A DNA stretch of 33,322 bases from Flavobacteriaceae bacterium (GCA_029939235.1 JAOZTG010000007.1:9142-42463), one strand, 5' to 3'; counted from the stretch's first letter, positions 1-10,181 are shown. A program made the numbers and translations. The notes: generated by a model from the sequence alone, not told the origin.

Positions 1-56
1 TTATTTCTTCTTTCTTTTTCCCATTGATGGTAAAAGAAACAAAAAGATCTAGGCTA

Positions 57-95
57 CAAAAAAACTCCTGCTTTTCAGCAGAAGTTCTTTTTTTA
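57..95 (-). terminator. Intrinsic terminator downstream of gldN
   Basis: AAAAAAACTcCTGCTtttcAGCAGaAGTtcTTTTTTT: imperfect stem with A/T tracts on both sides, just past the gldN stop. Confidence 0.75.
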
Positions 96-110
96 ATAAC
101 TCAAATCCTA

Positions 111-1007
111 TTAGTAATTCCACATGTCGAGTTCTCTGTCTCGAATGTTTTCTTTCAATTTATCAGATTCCAACACCTGAAAAAGTGAATTACCTTTTAT
201 ATATTCAGCAACATCACGGTTACCATAAATATTTTCTTCTCTGTAAATGATTGCATTGAATCGTCTTGCATTTAGCAGATGATCATACGACAATGGATAA
301 GCAGAATTCTTTTGATTGAAAACTTTCATATCATGGGTGGTATATCTGGCACCAGGATACCATACCCAAAATAGCTCGATCAATTCATCTTCTCCTCCGG
401 CGTTATCGATGAAGTTCACATCCGGTGCTACCGGTGCAACACCCAATAAGCGATATTTTAATTCACCCTGACGTTTGTCAAAAAACCAAACACCTTTTAT
501 TCTAAACCCGGCAATATCGCCAGAACTTAAATCTCTTCTGTCAACATATTCATCAGTGATCACCTCACCTGCATTCAGTCTTTCAAAACCTGCATCAGAA
601 GTGTCAATTCTTGACAAACGACCATCGATATCTTTTAGGGTAAGTTTATCTTCAAAATATGAATCATCATATACATCGATAATTTCACCTGTTTTGATCC
701 CTCTTAATAAAGTATCAAACAAAGAACGTCTGTTAGAACTAATATTCGCAGTATCAACCGGGTAGTAGAATGGCATATTGATCTTTTCATTCAAATCAAC
801 ATATTCCCATACCACTTTTGACCATAAAATATCTCTGTCATCAATATAACCATATTCTAAAGGTCTGTCATTATCGGCTGCTAGTTGCTCTGGCGTTTTC
901 ATCCCTACTTGTTCCGGAATTTTAGCGTTGAGTAAGTTAGCCTGTGCATTTACATATCCTACTGATAGTAAAGCTGTAACTGCTATTATTAAACTTTTCA
1001 ATTTCAT
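111..1007 (-). CDS. gldN: Gliding motility / type IX secretion protein GldN (PorN)
   Basis: 298 aa ORF with signal peptide (MKLKSLIIAVTALLSVGYVNAQ) and motifs DDRDILWSKVVWEYVDLNEKINMPFYYP and ELFWVWYPGARY; last gene of the gldKLMN order. Confidence 0.93.
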   Translation of the reverse strand: MKLKSLIIAVTALLSVGYVNAQANLLNAKIPEQVGMKTPEQLAADNDRPLEYGYIDDRDILWSKVVWEYVDLNEKINMPFYYPVDTANISSNRRSLFDTLLRGIKTGEIIDVYDDSYFEDKLTLKDIDGRLSRIDTSDAGFERLNAGEVITDEYVDRRDLSSGDIAGFRIKGVWFFDKRQGELKYRLLGVAPVAPDVNFIDNAGGEDELIELFWVWYPGARYTTHDMKVFNQKNSAYPLSYDHLLNARRFNAIIYREENIYGNRDVAEYIKGNSLFQVLESDKLKENIRDRELDMWNY

Positions 1008-1019
1008 AATTATTACTGT

Positions 1020-2564
1020 TTAATTTGTTATTTCAACATTAACTGGTGAAGCATTCTTTAAGTAGTAACCTGTGTTTCCTACTAATTTTTGTTTTACATC
1101 AAAAATTATAACCACATCACCTCTTCTTGCCTTGTTCAGAACTCTAATTGCAGCAGCATTGAATTTATTACCTTTTACAATTACAGTTGGCTGACCTGGT
1201 ACTTTTACACTAAAGCCATTTGTTTTAATTTTCAGATCAAATACAAAGTCTGGTAACATCGCACTGATCGTTGCTTTTTGCAAAGTACTTTTTGGCATCT
1301 TGATCATTCCATATTCGCCTCTTACAGCCGCAACCGGCGCTGGAATATCCTGTATTCTAAATATTTGACTTGAAGTAATTGGAGTTCCATCAGGTAATTT
1401 TGCATTCACTACAATTTTTACTTCTCTTCCTTTACCGGGATTCATCACGTATTTACCAATTCCTTTTACTTTTTTCAACCCAGGTGCTGTTCCCTGTACA
1501 ACATTATCGGCAACACCAGGAACAGAAATTGTCATAGGATTTGAAACTCCTCTATAAACAACATTCATTTTGTCAGCAGAAATCACGGCACTATTTGGTT
1601 TTGCTACAACAGCATAAGATTGTTCAATTGGAATTTCAACTGGTTTCCCGTTTTCCATAAAGATAAATTTACCTTTGATCGTATTCTCACCAACGTTACC
1701 TGCAGGGAAATCTAAAACAGCTCCACCATCCTTAATGTTAGTAATCACTTTACCATTTACAATTACCTTGGTTGGCTTTAAAGATCCATCATATCTACCT
1801 AAAACAATTTTTCCTTTAAAATTTTCACCTTGTAAAGTTGCTGGCGTGTTTGGAATTAAAATTGCATTATAATTGTTCATAGATACATCACTGGTTAACT
1901 GACCTTGTAACATAGATGATAAAATTTCTGATTCAGTTGTTTTGATATCATTCTGGATCTGCGTAAGTTTCGTTAAAGAAGCAACAAGAGGAAATCCTTT
2001 ATAATTATAATCTAACCAAAAGATCTCTTTCCCTTCTCTATTTGTTACTTTCTCTGTAGAAAACCTTGCTTTTGCACCTTCACCAATATTCTTAAATTCA
2101 CTCCCAAGAATTGTTGATATTTGGGCACTGTAATTATTCATATTATCTAAAAACTCCTGTCCTTCTTCCTTGTATATCCCATCATCACCCTTAAAGAATT
2201 TATCATCTAAAAAATTACCTGAATCCATTGTTTCATAATCCGTAGGATCATCCACAGTAGCTTTCATATCATTTTTCATAGTTTCAATATAGTTGTAAAA
2301 ATCATCTGATAATTTTTGAATTTTTTCAGCTTTTACTTTTTCATCACCATATTTTTCTTTTTGCTCTACTGCTTTTAAAGCCAGATCATCATATGCTCCT
2401 TTATTTCTTTTTTCTGCAGCTTCATTTGAAACCGCTAACTTTTCGTCCATTAGTCCAAAGGCCTGTAAAACTTCTTTTGACATATTCATTGCTAGCATCG
2501 CAATAAAAATTAAATACATCAAGTTAATCATTTTTTGCCTTGGTGTTTGCTTACCTCCTGCCAT
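1020..2564 (-). CDS. gldM: Gliding motility / type IX secretion motor protein GldM (PorM)
   Basis: 514 aa; N-terminus MAGGKQTPRQKMINLMYLIFIAMLAMNMSKEVLQAFGLMDEKL is characteristic of GldM; located between gldL and gldN. Confidence 0.95.
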   Translation of the reverse strand: MAGGKQTPRQKMINLMYLIFIAMLAMNMSKEVLQAFGLMDEKLAVSNEAAEKRNKGAYDDLALKAVEQKEKYGDEKVKAEKIQKLSDDFYNYIETMKNDMKATVDDPTDYETMDSGNFLDDKFFKGDDGIYKEEGQEFLDNMNNYSAQISTILGSEFKNIGEGAKARFSTEKVTNREGKEIFWLDYNYKGFPLVASLTKLTQIQNDIKTTESEILSSMLQGQLTSDVSMNNYNAILIPNTPATLQGENFKGKIVLGRYDGSLKPTKVIVNGKVITNIKDGGAVLDFPAGNVGENTIKGKFIFMENGKPVEIPIEQSYAVVAKPNSAVISADKMNVVYRGVSNPMTISVPGVADNVVQGTAPGLKKVKGIGKYVMNPGKGREVKIVVNAKLPDGTPITSSQIFRIQDIPAPVAAVRGEYGMIKMPKSTLQKATISAMLPDFVFDLKIKTNGFSVKVPGQPTVIVKGNKFNAAAIRVLNKARRGDVVIIFDVKQKLVGNTGYYLKNASPVNVEITN

Positions 2565-2615
2565 TCTTAATAGTTTTTTTTAGGGTTAAATTGACTTTGT
2601 TAAATTAACAACTAA

Positions 2616-3248
2616 TTAAGAATTAGTATTTGACATTGCAGATAACATTCCGCCATAAACTCCATTCAATGAAGATAAGTTGGTTGCCAAAGATTCCATT
2701 TGTTCTTTTAAATGCTCTGCATTTTCTATAGTTTCATTATTAAGATCTGCCTGACGTTGTGCATTCTCTTTTTGAATCATATACATACTGTTTAATGATT
2801 CCAATTCAATTGCAGCAATTGATAATTGTTCACTATAACGCGTTGATGCTGTAATTGAATCTGCTGCCGGAGCTATGTTTTCAGCTGCACCTGCAAAACT
2901 TTGTATGCCGGTAGCAAGTCTGTCCATTTTTTCAGCATCTAAATTAGCATTTGCCAGCATCTCATCTAATTTTTGAGACAACAACCCTTCAGCATCCTGA
3001 GTTTCTTGTAATTCATTTGCTTCACCACCTGCAAGTTCAGGGTAAACTTTTGCCCAATCCAGGTCATCATCAACCGGTTCAAATGCAGATAGTGCAAAAA
3101 CTGCTGCTTCAACTACCATACCTATGGTTAACATAATTGTACCTCCCGGGTAATGCGCGATCTTAAAAAGCGCCCCTAAAATTACTACTGCTGCCCCAAG
3201 ACCATAAGCCATGTTGAACATTTTTTTCTTTGCGTGTGATTGTGCCAT
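2616..3248 (-). CDS. gldL: Gliding motility / type IX secretion motor protein GldL (PorL)
   Basis: 210 aa; two N-terminal TM helices (MFNMAYGLGAAVVILGALFKIAHYPGG...MLTIGMVVEAAVFALSAFEP) then coiled-coil; synteny. Confidence 0.94.
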   Translation of the reverse strand: MAQSHAKKKMFNMAYGLGAAVVILGALFKIAHYPGGTIMLTIGMVVEAAVFALSAFEPVDDDLDWAKVYPELAGGEANELQETQDAEGLLSQKLDEMLANANLDAEKMDRLATGIQSFAGAAENIAPAADSITASTRYSEQLSIAAIELESLNSMYMIQKENAQRQADLNNETIENAEHLKEQMESLATNLSSLNGVYGGMLSAMSNTNS

Positions 3249-3305
3249 AATTGTTAGATATTTTTAAATTATTATTGGTTAATTAAGTAATAAGATTATT
3301 ATTTT

Positions 3306-4709
3306 TTATTTATTTTTTTCTTTCATTTTTGTTCCCATATAATCCTGAACAGTTCTAAAGCCGATATAACTTCTGGCTGAATCACCATATTCATAGTCAC
3401 GTGTACCTACTTCTAAAAAGTATGCCACATCTTTCCATGATCCTCCTCGAATTACTTTACGTTGATTCGTATTATCTTCAACATTAGGGTTGATTGTTGA
3501 TCCTAAGTAATAAGATGATGGATTATAAGCTGTATTGGTCCACTCTGCAACATTTCCAGACATATTATATAGTCCGTAATCATTTGCATTATATGATTTT
3601 GCTTCTACTGTATACAATGCGCCGTCTGCTGCATAATTACCTCTTTCCGGCTTAAAGTTTGCTAAGAAACAACCTCTGTCTGTTGTGGTATAAGGTCCTC
3701 CCCAAGGATATTTAGCATATTCCAAACCTCCACGGGCTGCATATTCCCATTCTGCTTCAGTTGGTAATCTAAAACTTGGCTCTCTACCTGATCCTTTCTT
3801 TCTAGTTGCCAAATAATTATTACGTTTATCGGTTCGGTAATCGCAAAAAGCTTTTGCCTGAGGCCATGATACTCCAACTACCGGATAATCATTATAAGCC
3901 TGGTGCCAAAAATAATCTTGATGCATAGGATCATTATAAGAGTAATTAAAGTCTTTGATCCACACAGCAGTATCAGGATACACAGCAACTTCTACTTTTT
4001 TCAATAGATCTTTTGCTGATCCGTTGTATTTAACCGCTTTTTCTCTGTCAAAAGTTAAATAAGTGTAAATCAGTTTTTTGGTATCAATTTTTCTTTTTCT
4101 ACCCATTGATTCTTCAATTGGAAGATACATGCTATCCATTGCTTCTGCATAATATTCATCAGGAAAATCATTAGTATCCCATACAAGATCCACATCCCAG
4201 TTTAAATAACGGCCTTCTGTTGGCGAATTGATATCACCCAGACTACCATAGTTATCCATCATATATTTATAATATGCATTATCGGTACTATCCTGTTCAG
4301 TAAAAGCATATTTAGAAATCCCACTGGCATCACCTTTCTTTTGCTCAATGGCTTCTCCACCTCCCATATTTGCTTCTTCGGCCAGCATTGCCAACTTAGT
4401 TCTTAATATGGAGTCTCTTACTCTATAAACAAAACTTCTGTATTCACCATTGGTGATCTCTGTTTCATCCATATAATAAGGTGTAACTGTTACAGTACGT
4501 GTTGGAGCACTAAACGAACCGGCAACATCTTCATCGGCTTTACCCATTGTAAAAGCACCTCCCGGAATCAAAACCATACCATAAGGTTTTTCGGGAAAGA
4601 ATTTTTTGTTTGTTTTCGCACTTACTAATTGTCCTCTATCACTACCAGATTTACAACTGGTGAATAAGGCAACTGTGATAATTAATGCAACTAAGGTTAA
4701 CTTTTTCAT
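3306..4709 (-). CDS. gldK: Gliding motility / type IX secretion lipoprotein GldK (PorK), FGE-sulfatase-like fold
   Basis: FGE-like motifs (MVLIPGGAFTMG, PVVGVSWPQAKAFCDYR, FRLPTEAEWEYAARGG, NVAEWTN, VIRGGSWKD, GFR). Lipoprotein signal MKKLTLVALIITVALFTSC suggests the start is the internal ATG at 4709, not 4739. Confidence 0.93.
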   Translation of the reverse strand: MKKLTLVALIITVALFTSCKSGSDRGQLVSAKTNKKFFPEKPYGMVLIPGGAFTMGKADEDVAGSFSAPTRTVTVTPYYMDETEITNGEYRSFVYRVRDSILRTKLAMLAEEANMGGGEAIEQKKGDASGISKYAFTEQDSTDNAYYKYMMDNYGSLGDINSPTEGRYLNWDVDLVWDTNDFPDEYYAEAMDSMYLPIEESMGRKRKIDTKKLIYTYLTFDREKAVKYNGSAKDLLKKVEVAVYPDTAVWIKDFNYSYNDPMHQDYFWHQAYNDYPVVGVSWPQAKAFCDYRTDKRNNYLATRKKGSGREPSFRLPTEAEWEYAARGGLEYAKYPWGGPYTTTDRGCFLANFKPERGNYAADGALYTVEAKSYNANDYGLYNMSGNVAEWTNTAYNPSSYYLGSTINPNVEDNTNQRKVIRGGSWKDVAYFLEVGTRDYEYGDSARSYIGFRTVQDYMGTKMKEKNK

Positions 4710-4855
4710 AATTTTTACTTTTCTAATAAAACTCGGCAATTGTTATTTTTAAATAATTTACTTTACTGAAAAGATTGGACGTAAAAAAACATAAACCAAT
4801 CTTAAAAAAAATACTTTGTTCCCTAAGAACGTTAAAAAAACTTCTTTAGTGTATT

Positions 4856-6013
4856 CTAATTTAATTTTCTAAAGTTTTTTAACCACCTTTCTGGAAATAC
4901 CTGATTATTTGCTGTCAGGTAATCTTGATAGGTACATGGTATTAACGTGGAATTCTTATTTTTATTACTAGGCAGGGTAATCTCCATCCACCATCTTTCA
5001 CTTTTGTCACTCTTATAAAAGTTAATAATTTCATCTTCAACTAATACAATATATTTTTTATAATTCTTTTTCGATTCGAAAGGATATTCTTTTATTCTTA
5101 AATTAAATCCTTCCAAAAAATACCAGATCATTTGGGCAATTAAATGTGCCGTTTGATCCCTACTATCAAACTTTACATTGAACTCATATATCCCAAAAGA
5201 GGAAACTTTTCTGCTAATTCCGGCATATCTGGCTATACTGCAAATTTCTTCTCCATAAAATCCATTAGGTACCGCATTGTTATTTGCTGGTGCATCACTA
5301 CTTCTAATTGCACCAATATCAATACTAACAATATCCGCATCACGAATAATTGGCTCTACCATAGAAAGATTACTTGTCACCTGCCCTAACCTATAAGAAT
5401 CAAAATACAGCTTTTCCAACAAATCAATTTCTTCCTGTGAATTGAAAAATGTCTGAAATCCAATATTGCTATAGTTCAACAGATTGTTTGGCTTTTCCAT
5501 TACAATCTTGTGCAGATAATTTTCAGAAGTGATGGATTGCTCCATTTCACCCAAATCAAATTTATTATCAACAACAACCATATTTACAGGACTCTCCATG
5601 CTATCATATCCTCTATAATTTGCATAGGTAATGTCCTGACTACCACCTATGATAATAGGTGTAATTTCTTTTTTCAATAATAAAGATATTATTTCCTGCA
5701 CAACAAAAAAAGTATCTTCTACATCATTTCCCTGTGGAATATTTCCCAAGTCAACAATGTTAGAATGCCAGTTTCCCGGAAACATTTGGTACAAGTATTT
5801 TCGAATATTCTCTAATCCTTTTCCTGTACCCACATTATCAACTGCATTTCTTCCTTCCAAAACTCCAATAATTGCAATTTGCACATTATCTAAATCGGGA
5901 ATTCCATTTTGTTTTGTGTGTTTATCAATGTTTTTTCCCAGAATCAGATCGGAAAGCAAAGTAGTATGCGCAACAGCAATTTCTTCTACCGGTAATAGAA
6001 AACTTAAACTCAT
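4856..6013 (-). CDS. Arginase/formimidoylglutamase-fold protein with degenerate metal-binding motifs
   Basis: 385 aa; arginase-family landmarks in order: PIIIGGSQDITYANYRG (GGDHS position), MVVVDNKFDLGE (DAHxD position), IVSIDIGAIRSSDAP (SxDxDxxDP position), PNGFYGEE. Confidence 0.8.
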   Translation of the reverse strand: MSLSFLLPVEEIAVAHTTLLSDLILGKNIDKHTKQNGIPDLDNVQIAIIGVLEGRNAVDNVGTGKGLENIRKYLYQMFPGNWHSNIVDLGNIPQGNDVEDTFFVVQEIISLLLKKEITPIIIGGSQDITYANYRGYDSMESPVNMVVVDNKFDLGEMEQSITSENYLHKIVMEKPNNLLNYSNIGFQTFFNSQEEIDLLEKLYFDSYRLGQVTSNLSMVEPIIRDADIVSIDIGAIRSSDAPANNNAVPNGFYGEEICSIARYAGISRKVSSFGIYEFNVKFDSRDQTAHLIAQMIWYFLEGFNLRIKEYPFESKKNYKKYIVLVEDEIINFYKSDKSERWWMEITLPSNKNKNSTLIPCTYQDYLTANNQVFPERWLKNFRKLN

Positions 6014-6111
6014 ATTAATATGACAATTCTTAGATTTGTTTGTACCGCAATTTACATATTTTTCTTCTTTCTAAAAGTTAAAAACTTTATAAAACTTGCG
6101 ATTTTAATATA

Positions 6112-6145
6112 TAAAAAAAATCCCCAAAATAAAATATTGAGGATT
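6112..6145 (-). terminator. Intrinsic terminator of topA
   Basis: Minus strand AATCCTCAA-loop-TTGGGGATT (one U.G wobble) followed by TTTTTTTT. Confidence 0.75.
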
Positions 6146-6186
6146 GATATAGACTGATTTATCTAATTCAGATAGAATAATGAATG

Positions 6187-8679
6187 TTATTTTTTCTTTT
6201 TTCTAACTGCTTTTTTTCTGGTTACTTTCTTTTTAGGAGCATTTTTGGCAATGATATCCTTCACTTCCTCCAGAGTCAATGCCGGGGCATCAATCGTTTT
6301 AGGAATCTCAATTTTTACTTTTCCCTGTAAAACATTATGTCTTCCCCATCTGGCTTTTTCTACTCTAATTCCTTCTTCTTCCCAGTTATGAACAACTTTA
6401 TCGATCTCCTTTTGTTTTTTCGTTTCGATCAGCTCAACAATATCTTCATAACTCAAATTATCAAAATCATATTTTCGATTTACATTGATAAACATATTGT
6501 TCCACTTGATAAACGGACCAAACCTTCCAACACCCTTTTGAACTGGTAAATTTTCATATTCGGCAATAGGAGCATCAGCTTCTCTTTTTGCTTCTATTAA
6601 CTCAATTGCCCTATCCATATCAACTGACAATGGATTTTCTCCTTTTGACAAGGAAACGAACATCTTATCAAATCTTATATATGGGCCAAACCTACCACTT
6701 GAAACTATCACATCAACATCTTCATATTGTCCCAATGTTTTTGGCAATTGGAAAAGATCCATCGCTTCTTCATAAGTAATATTTCCTAAAGTCTGTTCTC
6801 CCTGCAAACTGGCAAACTTAGGTTTTTCTTCATCTGTTGCTTCACCAATTTGAACCATCGCACCAAATCTGCCCAATCTTGCATAAACATTTTTACCTGA
6901 TACAGGATCTACTCCTAAAATTCTTTCTCCTTTAGCTCTCTCTGCATTTTCTTTAACATCTTCCACTTTTAAATGAAATTCAGTATAGAACTCTTTGATC
7001 ATCTCGATCCAGTGTCCTTTTCCTTCTGCAATATCATCAAACTCCTTCTCTACTCTGGCAGTAAAACTAAAATCTAAAACATTTGAAAAATTAGCAACTA
7101 AAAAGTCATTTACAATTTTACCAATATCCGTTGGAATTAATTTACCCTTATCAGCTCCAACCTTTTCAGTCAAACTATTGGTAACTACATTATCATTTTC
7201 AAGTCTTATCTGCGTATAGGCCCTTTCCTTCCCTTCAACAGCCCCTTTGGTAACATATTCTCGTCTTTGGATAGTAGATATAGTCGGAGCATAAGTGGAT
7301 GGTCTTCCTATTCCCAATTCCTCTAATTGCTTCACTAAAGAAGCTTCTGTAAAACGATACGGAGCTTTGGTGTACCTTTCGGTAGCTGTGATAAAATTGT
7401 TATGTAGAATTTCATTTACGCTCAATTTTGGCAACATACCTTCCTGCTCTTCCTCATCATTATCTGTACCTTCTAAATAAACCTTTAAAAAACCTTCAAA
7501 TGTTATTACCTCACCATTGGCAGTAAAAACCTTTTGATTTTTATCATTGGTGATTTTTACATTTGTTCTTTCCAATTGGGCATCACTCATTTGTGATGCA
7601 ATGGTTCTTTTCCAGATAAGATCATACAATCTTGCCTGATCATTCTCCACATGAACTGTTCGGGTACTCATATTTGTAGGACGAATGGCTTCGTGCGCTT
7701 CCTGAGCTCCTTTTGATTTTGTTACAAAATTCCTAGGGTTGCTATATGTGCTTCCATACGATGTTGTAATTTCTTCCTGTGCTGCATTTTTTGCATCATT
7801 GGATAGATTTACACTATCTGTTCTCATGTAAGTTATCAACCCTGCTTCATATAATCTTTGTGCAACAACCATTGTTTTTCCAACTGGAAAATATAATTTT
7901 CTTGAAGCTTCCTGTTGTAAAGTAGAAGTTGTAAATGGTGCTGCAGGTGTTTTTTTTGCTGGCTTGGTTGTTAGGTCGTCTACTTTAAATTCAGCAGAAA
8001 TACAGGAATTCAAAAATACTTCCGCTTCCTTTTTCGTTTCAAAATTCCTAGGCAATTTAGCCTTGAATCTTTTACCATTGCTATTGATAAACTCAGCTAC
8101 AACTCTGTAAGATGCAACTGCATTGAATTTTTCTATTTCACGTTCTCGCTCTACGATCAATCTTACAGCAACGGATTGCACTCTACCAGCCGATAATCCG
8201 CTTTTTACTTTTCTCCAAAGAACCGGTGATAATTCATAACCCACCAATCTATCTAACACCCTTCTGGCTTGTTGTGCATTTACAAGGTTATAATCAATAC
8301 TTCTTGGGCTTTCAACAGCTTTTAAGATAGCTTTTTTGGTGATCTCATGAAAAACAATTCTTTTTGTTTTATCATCAGTTAATTTTAGTTGTTCATACAA
8401 ATGCCATGCAATTGCTTCTCCCTCACGATCCTCATCACTTGCTAACCAAACCGTATCAGCTTTTTTTGCTAAAGATTTTAATTTTTTTACAACTGCTTTT
8501 TTATCTGCAGAAACACTGTAATTTGGTTTAAAATCTCCGTCTACATTAACTCCTAATTCTTTGGATGGTAAATCAGCTATATGACCAAAACTAGATTCTA
8601 CCACAAAATCTTTTCCTAAAAATTTCTCAATGGTTTTTGCTTTTGCCGGTGACTCTACAATTACTAAATTCTTCGCCAT
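6187..8679 (-). CDS. topA: DNA topoisomerase I
   Basis: 830 aa; MAKNLVIVESPAKAKTIEKFLG Toprim start, DEDREGEAIAWHL, ITYMRTDSVNLS catalytic Tyr motif, C-terminal GRFG repeats and Lys-rich tail. Confidence 0.98.
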   Translation of the reverse strand: MAKNLVIVESPAKAKTIEKFLGKDFVVESSFGHIADLPSKELGVNVDGDFKPNYSVSADKKAVVKKLKSLAKKADTVWLASDEDREGEAIAWHLYEQLKLTDDKTKRIVFHEITKKAILKAVESPRSIDYNLVNAQQARRVLDRLVGYELSPVLWRKVKSGLSAGRVQSVAVRLIVEREREIEKFNAVASYRVVAEFINSNGKRFKAKLPRNFETKKEAEVFLNSCISAEFKVDDLTTKPAKKTPAAPFTTSTLQQEASRKLYFPVGKTMVVAQRLYEAGLITYMRTDSVNLSNDAKNAAQEEITTSYGSTYSNPRNFVTKSKGAQEAHEAIRPTNMSTRTVHVENDQARLYDLIWKRTIASQMSDAQLERTNVKITNDKNQKVFTANGEVITFEGFLKVYLEGTDNDEEEQEGMLPKLSVNEILHNNFITATERYTKAPYRFTEASLVKQLEELGIGRPSTYAPTISTIQRREYVTKGAVEGKERAYTQIRLENDNVVTNSLTEKVGADKGKLIPTDIGKIVNDFLVANFSNVLDFSFTARVEKEFDDIAEGKGHWIEMIKEFYTEFHLKVEDVKENAERAKGERILGVDPVSGKNVYARLGRFGAMVQIGEATDEEKPKFASLQGEQTLGNITYEEAMDLFQLPKTLGQYEDVDVIVSSGRFGPYIRFDKMFVSLSKGENPLSVDMDRAIELIEAKREADAPIAEYENLPVQKGVGRFGPFIKWNNMFINVNRKYDFDNLSYEDIVELIETKKQKEIDKVVHNWEEEGIRVEKARWGRHNVLQGKVKIEIPKTIDAPALTLEEVKDIIAKNAPKKKVTRKKAVRKKKK

Positions 8680-8755
8680 TTTTTCTTTTTATTTAATTCA
8701 ATATTTAAATAAATAACAGACTCATATTATGAATAAAAATATTTTTTTGAGATTG

Positions 8756-8788
8756 CAAAAGTATATAGAATTTTTTAAATGCACTCAA
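8756..8788 (-). promoter_or_regulatory. Candidate Bacteroidota-type promoter for topA
   Basis: Minus strand TTG-N22-TACTTTTG, matching the consensus -33 TTG / -7 TAnnTTTG; about 80 bp upstream of the topA ATG. Confidence 0.5.
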
Positions 8789-8802
8789 TTAGTTTATTAT
8801 TA

Positions 8803-8836
8803 AAAAGAAAAACCACCCTTTTTGGAGTGGTTTTTT
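8803..8836 (-). terminator. Intrinsic terminator of the LVIVD-protein gene
   Basis: AAAACCACcCtttttGgaGTGGTTTTTT with flanking A/T tracts. Confidence 0.7.
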
Positions 8837-8853
8837 AAAGAAGTTTTAAGATT

Positions 8854-10101
8854 TTAATTTAAAGAAAACTGACTTAATAAGTTTATTCCTCCATCCGAAT
8901 ATGTGTATTGATACAGCACTTCCTCACCAATCATAAACAAATGATCTTCCAAGGGAATAACATCAAAAGTATTTATATCTTTAAAGTGATCAACCAATTG
9001 TAGATCTTCTACATTGGTCTTGTCATACACTTTCAATCCTGAATTTCCATCACAAATAAAAAGTAAATTATTCTTTATCCCTAAACCATAGGGATTATCC
9101 ATAGCGTATGACTTTTTAAGCTTAGGATTGTACAAATCAGTTATATCAACAATTTGAAGACTGCTATCTAATGCTCCGCATGAATTTCCTGCTCTTAAAG
9201 TTATATAAGCATACTCATCATCTACAACCACAGGATCACATGCTGTTCCGTGTTGAAATTCAGATACAAGTTGCGGAGTTGCAGGCGATTCAATATCATA
9301 TATATACATGCCTCTCATGCTTCCCAGAAATAAATAATTTCCTTTGTTAAAAATAGTTTCTATATCAAATCCTGCAAAAATAGAACTTGACTGCTGAGGA
9401 TTTGTAAGCTTTTCAATATTAAATATATTTATATTATGGCTATCTACTGCATACAAATAATCATCAACAATTTTAAATTTCGCTAAAGATCCTCCTTGTC
9501 CTACAGAAGCATTTGACTCAGCAAAAGCGACAACGTCCATAAATCTTGTATTCAAATTTTCAATTTCTTCCATGCTCCTTTTTTCTTGCGTAACCTTCCA
9601 GCCGACTATAATTTCATTGGCATTTTGTGTATGATTTGTATAATCATAAACCAAATCATCCATAAAAGGCATCACTACATAAGCAGGAAAAACATCTTTT
9701 AGCCTGGTAACTTCTTTGATATCATGGATATTTGAAATATCAAAAATTACTAAATCCATTAAACTATCCACATACAAATAATCACCTTTGATCTCCATAT
9801 CATTATTTGCCTCCATTTTAATGCAAGCCACTTTTTTCGGACTTTCAGGATTTGAATTATCAATGATATGTATGCCATTTTCAATATCATTAACTAAAAC
9901 CAAATCCTTATACACATATATTTTTCCTGATTCAATAATTGGCAATGGCAACGTAATTTCAACTGAAGACCTTAAAGCCTCTTTGGTCATGTACTTTGGT
10001 GTAGCAACATTAACCATAACAAATTCACCATCGATCTCATCATTACAAGATTGCAACATAAAAAACAACATTGTTAAAGCTAATAATATTTTTACTTTCA
10101 T
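8854..10101 (-). CDS. LVIVD repeat-containing lipoprotein (predicted beta-propeller)
   Basis: 415 aa; lipobox MLFFMLQSC; repeated blocks such as YLYVDSLMDLVIFDISNIHDIKEV, YLFLGSMRGMYIYDIESPATPQLVSEF and AYITLRAGNSC...LQIVDITDLYNPKL. Confidence 0.8.
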   Translation of the reverse strand: MKVKILLALTMLFFMLQSCNDEIDGEFVMVNVATPKYMTKEALRSSVEITLPLPIIESGKIYVYKDLVLVNDIENGIHIIDNSNPESPKKVACIKMEANNDMEIKGDYLYVDSLMDLVIFDISNIHDIKEVTRLKDVFPAYVVMPFMDDLVYDYTNHTQNANEIIVGWKVTQEKRSMEEIENLNTRFMDVVAFAESNASVGQGGSLAKFKIVDDYLYAVDSHNINIFNIEKLTNPQQSSSIFAGFDIETIFNKGNYLFLGSMRGMYIYDIESPATPQLVSEFQHGTACDPVVVDDEYAYITLRAGNSCGALDSSLQIVDITDLYNPKLKKSYAMDNPYGLGIKNNLLFICDGNSGLKVYDKTNVEDLQLVDHFKDINTFDVIPLEDHLFMIGEEVLYQYTYSDGGINLLSQFSLN

Positions 10102-10181
10102 AACTATTTCTATTTATAAACTCTTAGTATTATTAAAGATACTTCGTTTACAAAAAGGTTGTACTAAATTTAAGGTGACAA

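Noticed and set aside
475-765. 96-aa plus-strand ORF opposite gldN
   Set aside because: Antisense to gldN; no domain or start-site evidence.
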